Origin: UBA1563 sp041671545
GTDB taxonomy: Bacteria > Bacteroidota > Ignavibacteria > Ignavibacteriales > Ignavibacteriaceae
Assembly (NCBI GenBank): GCA_041671545.1
Contig: JBAZBI010000002.1
Location: forward strand, 434,001-498,000
DNA length: 64,000 nt
Reading direction: 5' to 3'
The position numbers and the translations under genes were made by a program. Shown one piece after another: positions 55,684-63,627 of this stretch. The notes beneath the pieces were generated by a model. That model had not been told where the DNA came from, did not search any database, and saw only the letters and a list, made by a program, of their open reading frames with translations. Within the stretch, counting starts at the first letter, position 1; the number at the start of each line of letters is the position of its first letter.

Positions 55684-56739
55684 TTAGCTTTTTCTTTGTA
55701 TGGGGTAGAATCTCTCTGTTGTTCCATCAAACATTATCTTGGCTCGTTTTAACCTACCCTTGAAAGTTGAAGGAGCAACCGGTTTGTTTTTTTTGTAGGG
55801 AAGGGCTTGTGCAACCCTTTCATATGTGACCTTCTCACCCCCAAGTTGTATTTGTTTTGCAATCTTGTTCAGGTAATTTGCTTCATATATAGTCTGGTTT
55901 TCTTCTATTGTAGTAAATTCAGAAATAATCTCTTTGAGGCATTTAATTTCATACTTAAGAGATTCTTTTTCCCTTGCCAATGGCATTAATTCAGAAACAA
56001 TAATTTGGAAATCTAAATGATATTTGTCATCATAAAAATCCGTCGTAAAAATGAGTAGATGTTTTGCAAATAAAAAAAGTACTCTTATATCTGGATTCTT
56101 ATTCACATATACTTCTCTATGAACAAGGAAAAAGATCAAATGAATTCTTTCACGCAAAAATTCAAATTTAGATTCTACACTCATTTGATTTTCAGTATGT
56201 ACATTATTTAGAAACCTTACTGCAAGCTCACTGATGAGTAGCTCGGCTTGTTTGTAGTTGTCCAGAGTGTAATGAACTTCTTCGAGTTTCTTTTTCAGAA
56301 GAAGTTCGTTTTTAAATAAAACAGGCAAAATTAATGGTGCGGAAAGCAAAGCGGTACCAACGCCTATTGTAGCTGCCCCCAAGACAGCGGGAAGAGCTGT
56401 AACCAGTCCAACAGTAGCAACCGCCTTAGCAAAAGTATTTTCAGCTTTATCGAGAGAAGGTTTCTCTATGTTTTTCGGTATTTTACCCTTTCCTAAACTT
56501 AAAGCAGTTCCAAATCTACTTTGGGATTTACTTTTTCTTTCCAAGACAATACTCTCTACCTCCAGACCTTCTCTTTCATTTTTAAGTGATTCTCTTTCCC
56601 TATCAAGAGAAGCTTGGTACTTCTTAAGTAAGTCGAAATACGCATCAAGAGTCTCTCTACTAGGTTTTTTCGTTTTAGAAACAAGTGTATCCAAAGCCAG
56701 CTCAGCAAATTTAGCACCTTTCAAAATGATTTCGTCCAT
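55684..56739 (-). CDS. Hypothetical coiled-coil protein with hydrophobic segments
   Basis: A 351-residue protein of no recognised family. Residues 35-75 form a charged coiled coil (KKYQASLDRERESLKNEREG). Residues about 105-145 are hydrophobic and Gly/Ala-rich (AKAVATVGLVTALPAVLGAA, then GVGTALLSAPLILPVLF), likely one or two membrane passes. The C-terminal 200 residues are helical, and the end (KPVAPSTFKGRLKRAKIMFD) is basic. It sits 17 nt past the stop of the right-end recombinase, a usual place for island cargo. Defence or membrane-disruption roles would be guesswork. Confidence 0.65.
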   Translation of the reverse strand: MDEIILKGAKFAELALDTLVSKTKKPSRETLDAYFDLLKKYQASLDRERESLKNEREGLEVESIVLERKSKSQSRFGTALSLGKGKIPKNIEKPSLDKAENTFAKAVATVGLVTALPAVLGAATIGVGTALLSAPLILPVLFKNELLLKKKLEEVHYTLDNYKQAELLISELAVRFLNNVHTENQMSVESKFEFLRERIHLIFFLVHREVYVNKNPDIRVLFLFAKHLLIFTTDFYDDKYHLDFQIIVSELMPLAREKESLKYEIKCLKEIISEFTTIEENQTIYEANYLNKIAKQIQLGGEKVTYERVAQALPYKKNKPVAPSTFKGRLKRAKIMFDGTTERFYPIQRKS

Positions 56740-56756
56740 TAGAACCTAACCCTTAC

Positions 56757-57802
56757 TTAAAATAATTCAATTGCTTTTTTTAGACTATCTTTTGATAAGT
56801 GCGCATAAATCTGGGTAGTTGAAATATCTTTATGACCAAGTAATTCTTTAACCACATAGAGAGAAACACCTTGTATTGCCAGATAACTTGCAAAGCTGTG
56901 TCTTAATGTATGAAAGTGAATTTCATTTGATAATTGCAAATTAATAATAATTTTTTAAATCCCTTAGTCAAATAATCTTCTTTATATGGAATGGTTCCAT
57001 TCACTGTAAAAAGATATATACCCGGTTTTTTCATCCAAGTAAAGACGATGTTCTTTATCTTATCAGCAATAGGAATGTATCTTTCTGATTTACCTTTCGT
57101 TAAATGTAATGCGGTATTCCTTACTCGTATCATTCCTTCTTCAAGTTGAATGGAATCTTTCTTTAGGTTGATGATCTCTCCTAATCGCATACCCGTGTAA
57201 AACGCAAATGCTATTATATCCCTAAGTTTAGGATTTGTAGCCGCTTCCAATATCATTGCTAGTTCTTGTTCGTTAAGATAGATGGGATTGTTTTTCGGTA
57301 ATCGGCCAAGCTTGATTTTAACTAAGGGATTTACATCCATCAACTCCCATGCAATGGCTTTATTGAATGCCGACTTCAAAGTTCTTAAATAGAGATGCGC
57401 TGCAAATTTCGCTTCACTAAATTTTGCCATAAAGAAGTTATCAAGTTCTCTTACTGTAATCTTAGAAATTGGTTTATCGCCGATGTGTTTAATCAACATG
57501 CGGAACGAGAGCTTAACACTTGTAAGGTACTTCTTTGAATATATTTTCCCGATATAACCAGAATACTCAAGTGCGAAAACAGAAAGAAGCTTTTGTTCAA
57601 CTTTTACTTTTGCGGTTTCTGTCGCCTTGGGTTTGTCGTTCAGTTCATAAGAAGGGAAAGTATGTGAAGCAAATTTTACCGCCTCTTCGTGTGTTCTTTT
57701 CTTTGTTGTTATCCTCCTTGTCTTGTTTTTTGTGACATCAAAATATTCCACATAATAAATTCCTCCACGATTGAGCAGGTACATAACGAACTCCTTTACC
57801 AA
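56757..57802 (-). pseudogene. Tyrosine recombinase at the right end of the island, frameshifted
   Basis: The first 275 codons run from ATG 57802 and include the N-terminal domain and TGMRLGEIINLKKDS with the catalytic Arg. The frame then shifts after LTKGFKK. The missing C-terminus (NEIHFHTLRHSFASYLAIQG, KELLGHKDISTTQIYAH) is present in another frame down to 56757. One extra A in the six-A run (T-run 56951-56956 on the plus strand) would join the parts into a complete recombinase. The N-terminal half is nearly identical to the remnant at 8763-9287. Next to the tRNA-Thr fragment, it is the natural integrase of the island. It is inactive as sequenced, unless the deletion is an error. Confidence 0.9.
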
Positions 57803-57841
57803 ATTATGATTAAGGAGAGTTCATTGAAACCTGTATAATTC

Positions 57842-57862
57842 CTGTACAGTTACTGTACAGTT
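57842..57862. promoter_or_regulatory. Two tandem CTGTACAGTT units before the recombinase
   Basis: CTGTACAGTT occurs twice with a 1-nt gap, about 40-60 nt before the recombinase start on the minus strand. The left-hand repeat has only one full unit here but carries a related 16-bp palindrome beyond its att. Likely recombinase arm sites or a regulator operator. Confidence 0.45.
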
Positions 57863-57881
57863 GAATACGTTTAAAACAAGA

Positions 57882-57907
57882 AAAACCGCCTTTGGTCAGA
57901 CGGTTTT
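57882..57907 (-). terminator. Hairpin terminator beside the right att
   Basis: AAAACCG/CGGTTTT arms with a T-run on the minus strand, equivalent to the hairpin at 9355-9380 and lying between the tRNA fragment and the recombinase. Confidence 0.65.
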
Positions 57908-57928
57908 CTTTGTTTTTCGCTTGTTTTC

Positions 57929-57971
57929 GAGCTGGAAATGGGACTCGAACCCGCAACCTGCTGATTACAAA
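57929..57971 (-). other. att site: 3' half of tRNA-Thr(TGT), right copy
   Basis: Identical over 43 nt to 9402-9444. It reads TTTGTAATCAGCAGG, the T-arm and the acceptor end on the minus strand. Sequence past the anticodon loop is unrelated to a tRNA and differs from that at the left copy. It is therefore a displaced 3' half, as left when a further element enters the same tRNA gene. Confidence 0.82.
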
Positions 57972-58062
57972 TAATCGGGATTTTCATAGTAATTAGCTCG
58001 TAATCGCCATTTTTTCGCTCACTCCCTACTCAGTCCCTACCTAACATAAGGAGTTAAATCTT

Positions 58063-59079
58063 ATGTTTATTTCTAAAACAAAAAAATCGCCGTTCTATCA
58101 ATTGACTTACGATCTCAATGGTAAACGCACAACCGTTTCTACAAAAACCACCAATCAGAAAATAGCTTACAAGTTCATGGCAAACTTTTCACGAGATAGC
58201 GTTGAATCAAAAGAACAAATTCATTTCATTTCGCTTTCCAAATTCCGGGACGAATACAAAGAATATATTAAGCAAACAAAATCAAAAAGTTACTTGCGAT
58301 CAGTCGAACTCTCTTTTAAACAATTAATATCTTATGCTGGAGACAATTCGTTAAACCGTTTAAACATTCTTACGCTCGATAAATTTGTAACTTCCACTTT
58401 CGCACGTACACAAAGAGGAGCCGGACTTTATTATCGCACGCTTAAAGCAGCTTTTAGTAAAGCAGTAATTTGGAATTATCTCTCTGATAATCCTTTCAAG
58501 AAACTAAAATCTCCAAAAATTGCAAAGCCATTTCCATTTTTCATTTCTGAAATTGAGTTGAAGATCATCATTGAACACGCACAAAAAGATTATCTAAAAG
58601 TTTTATTCACTACTGCTTATTACACCGGGATGCGCTTAGGAGAGTTACTAAATATGAAATGGAATTGGATAGACTTTAAACAAAATATTATCACTGTTCA
58701 ATGTTCGGCTACTTTCACAACCAAAAGTAAAAAAGAAAGAATTATTCCGATCAGTGCCAACCTCAGAACTCAGTTATCAAACCAATTACCCAAGGTCATT
58801 GATGTAGAAAAAAACACTTTTGTCTTTACACGGATAAACGGAGTTAAGCTCAATGAAGATTTTATCAGTAAACAATTCAAGAAGTCCGTTCGAGTTGCCG
58901 GTTTAGATGATAAAATTCACTTCCACACTTTGCGCCATTCCTTTGCTTCTCTCTTGGTTCAACGTGGAGTATCGTTATATGTAGTTAAAGAATTACTTGG
59001 ACACGAATCGCTTACTACAACTCAAATTTATGCTCACCTACAGCAGCAAAATTTGAGAGATGCGGTAAACCTTTTGTAA
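58063..59079 (+). CDS. Tyrosine recombinase (integrase), intact, outside the island
   Basis: A 338-residue recombinase with an N-terminal DNA-binding arm (residues 1-50), a SAM-like domain (about 60-140) and a complete catalytic domain: Arg in TGMRLGELLNMK, His-x-x-Arg in HFHTLRHSFASL, and Tyr in HESLTTTQIYAHL. GGAG lies 9 nt before the ATG. It is on the plus strand, back to back with the frameshifted island recombinase, and starts 92 nt from the tRNA fragment. It may belong to a neighbouring accreted element of which little is left, since chromosome-like genes follow. Confidence 0.92.
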   Translation: MFISKTKKSPFYQLTYDLNGKRTTVSTKTTNQKIAYKFMANFSRDSVESKEQIHFISLSKFRDEYKEYIKQTKSKSYLRSVELSFKQLISYAGDNSLNRLNILTLDKFVTSTFARTQRGAGLYYRTLKAAFSKAVIWNYLSDNPFKKLKSPKIAKPFPFFISEIELKIIIEHAQKDYLKVLFTTAYYTGMRLGELLNMKWNWIDFKQNIITVQCSATFTTKSKKERIIPISANLRTQLSNQLPKVIDVEKNTFVFTRINGVKLNEDFISKQFKKSVRVAGLDDKIHFHTLRHSFASLLVQRGVSLYVVKELLGHESLTTTQIYAHLQQQNLRDAVNLL

Positions 59080-59358
59080 AGCATTGATTACAAATTTAAT
59101 TGTAAATATCCTCATCTAAAATGATGGGAATGCAGTAAATCCTATTTATTCAAAGAATTGTTTTGGATCCTTCATTCCAATTCAATATTTCTGAATTTTG
59201 TTGTCTAGTGTTCAGAACCCATAATTATTGGATAATGGACTATCCCGAAAGCTGGTAAATAAATTATCGCAAGAATATAATTTATTTTTACGCTTACATA
59301 TAAAAACTCAAACCGAATCAGTATGAAGAAACGTCAACAACAGTAAAACTAATCCGAG
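59080..59358. other. Intergenic region between recombinase and cytochrome gene
   Basis: No gene is supported on either strand. The region may contain the outer end of the accreted element, but no third tRNA-Thr fragment is seen. It ends at the terminator of the convergent minus-strand operon. Confidence 0.5.
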
Positions 59359-59383
59359 AAAAAAAGCCGCCCGAAAGCGGCTT
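59359..59383 (-). terminator. Intrinsic terminator of the cytochrome gene
   Basis: On the minus strand AAGCCGC and GCGGCTT arms around a 6-nt loop are followed by a seven-T run. It is 30 nt past the stop of the gene at 59414-60535 and is a textbook rho-independent terminator. Confidence 0.85.
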
Positions 59384-59413
59384 CGTACATAGAGGATCAA
59401 TAATAAATGAAAA

Positions 59414-60535
59414 TTATTTTATAAGATTCATTTTTACCGATTGTACAAAATTTCCGGCTTTGATTCGAACGAAATAAATTCCGCTTGATACCTTATTACC
59501 GAATTCATTTACCGTATCCCACGAAGTTTGGAATGAACCTGCGTTATAGTCTTCGTGGTTTACTAACGTTTTAACAAGCGTCCCTTGAAGATCATAAACT
59601 GCAAGATGTACTTTCTCCGATTGTGGAATTGAGAAACGGATGGTTGTATTTGGATTAAACGGATTTGGGTAATTCTGTACGAGTTGATATTCTTTAGGTG
59701 TAGTTGAAACTTGTTTAACAACTTCACTTGCTCCATGCGGGGTGCCATGGCACGGAGTACAATTCATTTGCGTCATTACATTATTCAACAATGTTGCTCC
59801 GTGGCAAGTCTGGCATTGAGCAACTGTCGGATCGGTTACAAAAGTTGAAACAAATGTCTGTGCGAAATATGCGTTAAGAACCTCAGCGGTTTTTGCGGCA
59901 AGATCACCTGCAACGCGAGCGCACCTTTCTTTTCTTTCAGTGTCACCAACTTTTTTCTTTGCGGCAATACACCATTGGGTAACAGCAACATGGCATAAAG
60001 TACTACCGGAAATATTTTGGGGAAGCGCTCCTACATATTTTGCGTCAACATATTTACCGTCAATTGAAGCTTGATTCGCCGCGTCAGAAGGTGACTTCTC
60101 CGAAATTGCCCACCCCCAAACTTCATTTATGATTTTACCGTAATCCGCTTTGGGAACAACAAGACTAATTAATGCCGCAGCGCCATTAAGCGTTCCGCAT
60201 AACGTTCCCCAACCATTACCGCCGCCACCGCCGAATAACATTATTTCCATTGGCAATCCAGCCCACGGGTCAGGCATTTTTTCTGTTAAAGCCTCCGTAA
60301 ATGCCCCAAATACTCCGGCACAACACGCCTGTCCGGCATAATACAAATGGTGAGCTTTTAATCTTACCACTTCAGGATCAAGTGTTGTATAAGGCCAAGG
60401 ATAAGGGGTGGATTTAGTGCCGGCTTTTGCAGTCGCTGTTGTAACTAAGCTAGCGATGCTTGCAATTGCTGTAGCTCCAACTGCCGCTTTTGAAGCGCTT
60501 ACCAGGAAATCTTTTCTGGTTAGATTCTCTTTCAT
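59414..60535 (-). CDS. Split-Soret-like / C_GCAxxG_C_C redox protein with T9SS sorting domain
   Basis: The 373-residue protein begins with a Tat-like signal (TRKDFLVSASKAAVGATAIA; the pair is Arg-Lys rather than Arg-Arg). The domain has GQACCAGVFGAF and the Gly-rich MLFGGGGGNGWGTLCGTLNGA of the C_GCAxxG_C_C redox family. Two haem c motifs, CQTCH and CTPCH, follow near residues 240-265, as in split-Soret cytochromes. The last 90 residues are a type IX sorting domain (NYPNPFNPNTTIRFSIP). A surface-exposed c-type cytochrome is therefore likely. It overlaps the TPR-like gene by 4 nt and lies downstream of a sigma-54 activator and cydAB, suggesting respiration under low oxygen or another stress. 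Confidence 0.82.
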   Translation of the reverse strand: MKENLTRKDFLVSASKAAVGATAIASIASLVTTATAKAGTKSTPYPWPYTTLDPEVVRLKAHHLYYAGQACCAGVFGAFTEALTEKMPDPWAGLPMEIMLFGGGGGNGWGTLCGTLNGAAALISLVVPKADYGKIINEVWGWAISEKSPSDAANQASIDGKYVDAKYVGALPQNISGSTLCHVAVTQWCIAAKKKVGDTERKERCARVAGDLAAKTAEVLNAYFAQTFVSTFVTDPTVAQCQTCHGATLLNNVMTQMNCTPCHGTPHGASEVVKQVSTTPKEYQLVQNYPNPFNPNTTIRFSIPQSEKVHLAVYDLQGTLVKTLVNHEDYNAGSFQTSWDTVNEFGNKVSSGIYFVRIKAGNFVQSVKMNLIK

Positions 60536-60999
60536 GTTAACTCCTTTTGTTTTGATTTATTTATTGTAGGGAATTCGTTCTTAGTCAGTAGCTCAAGTAT
60601 TCTATCAATTTTAGTTTCGGAGGGATTAGTCTGTTTCGCTTTTTCAAAATATATTATTGACGCATCTCTATTGCAATAAAGCAATAACATTCCCAGCACA
60701 TAAAATTTAGTGTACTCATTTTCATAAGTAACCAGGTCGTTTTTGATATTTGTGACAAGTACCGGACACGGACAGTCATCTGCTTGGGGATCCGTATTGG
60801 TAATAACTTCAATGTCGGTGGAAATTAAGGATAAGAATAAATCGAGCGCTTCGCGTGGTTTGTTGATCTGCGTGTAACAAATAATTAACTTCTTCGCCAA
60901 TTTTTTATTAGCAGTGAAATTTAGAATTTGCTCTAATTCCTTAGCAGCAAGATTGTATTTCCGCATCATAAAATATTGATTTGCGAGCATTTCTTCCAT
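60532..60999 (-). CDS. TPR-like protein, 155 residues
   Basis: The product is built of helix pairs resembling tetratricopeptide repeats (MMRKYNLAAKELEQILNF, then YTQINKPREALDLFLSLI, and YCNRDASIIYFEKAKQTNPS). A CPCP segment sits in the loop. There is no signal peptide. It overlaps the cytochrome gene by 4 nt and is translated with it, so it may help its maturation or export. A sigma-54-type promoter candidate lies just upstream, very near the first ATG, so translation may start at the second Met (60990). Confidence 0.65.
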   Translation of the reverse strand: MEEMLANQYFMMRKYNLAAKELEQILNFTANKKLAKKLIICYTQINKPREALDLFLSLISTDIEVITNTDPQADDCPCPVLVTNIKNDLVTYENEYTKFYVLGMLLLYCNRDASIIYFEKAKQTNPSETKIDRILELLTKNEFPTINKSKQKELT

Positions 61000-61012
61000 A
61001 ATGCTTATCAGC

Positions 61013-61027
61013 TCAATTGGAATGCCA
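61013..61027 (-). promoter_or_regulatory. Candidate sigma-54 promoter
   Basis: On the minus strand TGGCATTCCAATTGA matches the -24/-12 consensus TGGCAYRNNNNTTGC except for the final C. It lies directly before the TPR-like/cytochrome pair and downstream of a gene for a sigma-54 activator, which supports it. The weak -12 box and the very short leader are reasons for caution. Confidence 0.45.
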
Positions 61028-61092
61028 GATTTATTTTGTGTAAAAAGGTCTTCTTAGGGGTTTTGGATGGGGGGAGTGTTTCAAAAAATCAA

Positions 61093-61128
61093 AAACTGTT
61101 GCAACATTTTGTTGCGTTGCAACAGTTT
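61093..61128. terminator. 13-bp inverted repeat: terminator and/or activator site
   Basis: AAACTGTTGCAAC (61093-61105) and GTTGCAACAGTTT (61116-61128) are perfect inverted arms around a 10-nt loop. On the minus strand T-rich sequence follows, so this can end transcripts of the sigma-54 activator gene, whose stop it overlaps. It also lies 65-115 nt upstream of the candidate sigma-54 promoter, where an enhancer site for that activator would be expected. Confidence 0.6.
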
Positions 61129-62443
61129 ATTCTTCAATACCAAATGCTTTTAGGTATCTCCAAAGAGTAGATCTGTTCATTTCTAATTCTTTAGCGGCGT
61201 TGCTTCGGTTCCATTTATGTTTCTCGAGCATTTTGACGAGATCGCTTGCTTGTAATTTTTGCCTATTGATTTCTTTAACTTTTTCAGGACAAATTCTATT
61301 TGATTTAATGGTTTGTGGAAGTTTACAAACATCAATCGGAATTCCGACTTTTGATCTGATAAAAGCATATTCGATCGCATTTTCCAACTCTCTGATGTTT
61401 CCAGGCCATGAATAATTTGAAAGAGCGTCGAGCGCTTCATCACCAAATTCCGAAATCTCTTTCTCATAAATCATCGAAAACTTTTTCAAGAAATGGTTTG
61501 CCAGGAAAAGAACATCTTCCTTCCGGTTTCTAAGGGGAGGCAAATGGATGGGAATAACATTTAACCTGAAAAAGAGATCTTCTCTAAATTTTCCTTCTTG
61601 TATGGCTTTTCCAATATTCACATTAGTTGCTGCTATTATTCTCACATCAACTTTGCGTGTAACGGACTCGCCAACTTTTTCAAAAGTGCCATCCTGGATA
61701 ACGCGAAGTAATTGCATTTGCATTTGAGGCGGCATTTCACCAATCTCATCAAGAAAAATTGTTCCGTTATTTGCAAGTTCAAATCTGCCGGTCCTATCTT
61801 TTAATGCATCTGTAAATGCTCCTTTTACATGCCCAAAGAGTTCGCTTGCCAAAAGATTAGGAGGCAAAACAGCACAGTTTACTTTTACATAGGGTCTATC
61901 TTTTCGTAAACTTGTTGCCTGAATTGCGTCTGCGATCAATTCTTTTCCCGTTCCTGTTTCTCCGGTAATAAGGATGCTTGCATTACAACTTGAGATTTCA
62001 AGGATAAGATCAAAGATATCTGCCATCTCGCGGCTAAAACCAACTATTCCGTAGAAGTGGGTGTTTTTTATAAGATATTTTTCAACATTTTGCTGTTGCT
62101 CGATTTCTCTAAAGGTGATAACCCCGCCTACGGTTTTGGGAGAATCATTTTTTAAGAGAACAGCGTTTAATCTTATTGATTTATTATGACTTTTGCACTG
62201 TATTTTCGTATCAAAATCATAGATCGTTTTCCCGGATTCTAAAACCCGGACAATAGGACACCGGTTATCGCAGAATTTAGATTTAAAAACATTTTTACAT
62301 AATTCTCCAAGCACTTCATCTCTGTTGAATCCGGTTATTCTTTCAGCCGCCTCATTGAAGAATTTAATTCTAAATTCTTCATCAACTGAGAAAACTCCCT
62401 CAGCTAGAGAATGAAGAATTTCGTTTTGAAAATCATTTTTCAT
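61127..62443 (-). CDS. PAS-containing sigma-54-dependent transcriptional activator
   Basis: The 438-residue regulator has an N-terminal PAS domain (about 5-115) with a Cys cluster (C49, C58, C62 in LCKNVFKSKFCDNRCPI). The AAA+ sigma-54 interaction domain follows with Walker A GETGTGKE (161-168), the sigma-54 contact loop GAFTDA (208-213), FLDEIGEMP (Walker B) and RNRKEDVLFLANHFL. A C-terminal Fis-type helix-turn-helix ends it (WNRSNAAKELEMNRSTLWRY). There is no receiver domain, so the PAS domain is the sensor. The Cys cluster may bind a metal or Fe-S centre and sense redox or oxygen. It likely drives the downstream TPR-like/cytochrome genes. Confidence 0.92.
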   Translation of the reverse strand: MKNDFQNEILHSLAEGVFSVDEEFRIKFFNEAAERITGFNRDEVLGELCKNVFKSKFCDNRCPIVRVLESGKTIYDFDTKIQCKSHNKSIRLNAVLLKNDSPKTVGGVITFREIEQQQNVEKYLIKNTHFYGIVGFSREMADIFDLILEISSCNASILITGETGTGKELIADAIQATSLRKDRPYVKVNCAVLPPNLLASELFGHVKGAFTDALKDRTGRFELANNGTIFLDEIGEMPPQMQMQLLRVIQDGTFEKVGESVTRKVDVRIIAATNVNIGKAIQEGKFREDLFFRLNVIPIHLPPLRNRKEDVLFLANHFLKKFSMIYEKEISEFGDEALDALSNYSWPGNIRELENAIEYAFIRSKVGIPIDVCKLPQTIKSNRICPEKVKEINRQKLQASDLVKMLEKHKWNRSNAAKELEMNRSTLWRYLKAFGIEE

Positions 62444-62595
62444 GCTATAGGCATTAAATCAAGTTTGAATAGTATTTAAATAAACGCTGTCAAATATACC
62501 CAGAACTCAGCAATTATTTTATTAACAAAAACATAGATATAATCCTCAAATCATTTCTTCGTTAGACCCATTGTGAAAAATCCATTGTCAAAAGT

Positions 62596-63627
62596 TTAAT
62601 AACTATCTTTTGTAAGAATAACTTTACCTCTGAAAATGCGATAAATGACAATTGTATAAGCTAAAACAATCGGGACACCTATCAATGCAATGATCAGCAT
62701 CGTCTCAAGCGTTCTTTGTGTTGATGACGCGTTGTAAATAGTTAAACTATAATTTGCTAAATCGATGCTGGACGGAACAAGTCTTGGGAATAGACTAACG
62801 GCGAATAATCCAACGATTGATGCAATGTTAATTGCCGAAGCAAGAAAAGTATAACCAAATCTCTTCGCTTTTAAACCCACCGGGATATAAACTATTGAAA
62901 GGAGTAACAAGATGAATAACGTCCAGAATAACGGATTCTTTAACATTCCGTTAAATAAATACGGAGCGACAAAAAACGTCGATAGAGTTGAAATAACATA
63001 AAGGACAATAAATCCCATCCACGTCTTGTTTGCCCAATTAATCATTTTTTGTTGATGGTTGCCTTCTGTCTTCATCGTTAAATAAATTGCCCCGTGCATG
63101 GTGAACATCACCAAGCCTAAGATGCCAATTAACAGAGAGTAAGGATTCAATATTCCGAGGAAGGTAATGTTGGATACAATTTTACCATCAATAATTTCAA
63201 TGGGCAAACCACGCATTATGTTTCCGATAGCAACCCCAAAGAGTAACGCCGGGCCAAAGCTTCCGATCGCAAACGCTAAATCCCATCTTTTTTTTGCTTC
63301 CGGAGATTCGGAAAACTTTCTGAACTCAAATGAAACAGCGCGGAAAACCAAAAAATAAAGGAGAAGCATAAATGCTATATAGAATCCGCTGAATACCGTT
63401 GCATAAACAATTGGGAACGCAGCAAATAAAGCTCCACCACCGGTTAAAAGCCATACTTCGTTGCCGTCCCAAACCGGTCCAATCGAATTGATATTCACTT
63501 TCCGTTCATTTTCATCTCTGGTGAAAAGTTGAATTACTCCGACACCAAGATCAAAACCGTCAAGTATTGCGTAACCAATTATCAACACCCCAACCAATAG
63601 AAACCAAGTTATATTTAAGTCAATCAT
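62596..63627 (-). CDS. cydB: Cytochrome bd ubiquinol oxidase subunit II
   Basis: A 343-residue membrane protein with about eight to nine transmembrane helices. It has the CydB N-terminal signature GYAILDGFDLGVGV (about residues 18-31) followed by IGPVWDGNEVWLLTGGGALF. It partners CydA in the bd-type oxidase, which reduces oxygen with quinol at high affinity. Length is usual for the family. The start overlaps the cydA stop by 4 nt. Gene order cydA-cydB on the minus strand is standard. No small CydX-like gene is visible after it before the sigma-54 activator. Confidence 0.95.
   Translation of the reverse strand: MIDLNITWFLLVGVLIIGYAILDGFDLGVGVIQLFTRDENERKVNINSIGPVWDGNEVWLLTGGGALFAAFPIVYATVFSGFYIAFMLLLYFLVFRAVSFEFRKFSESPEAKKRWDLAFAIGSFGPALLFGVAIGNIMRGLPIEIIDGKIVSNITFLGILNPYSLLIGILGLVMFTMHGAIYLTMKTEGNHQQKMINWANKTWMGFIVLYVISTLSTFFVAPYLFNGMLKNPLFWTLFILLLLSIVYIPVGLKAKRFGYTFLASAINIASIVGLFAVSLFPRLVPSSIDLANYSLTIYNASSTQRTLETMLIIALIGVPIVLAYTIVIYRIFRGKVILTKDSY

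Larger units (their letters stand above)
57385..57971 (-). repeat. Direct repeat copy 2 (recombinase N-terminus plus att)
   Basis: This is the right-hand partner of the repeat at 8878-9444, in the same orientation and nearly identical except for small indels and substitutions in the promoter region. Its presence 48.5 kb from the first copy frames the island and also gives a path for deletion by homologous recombination. Confidence 0.85.
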
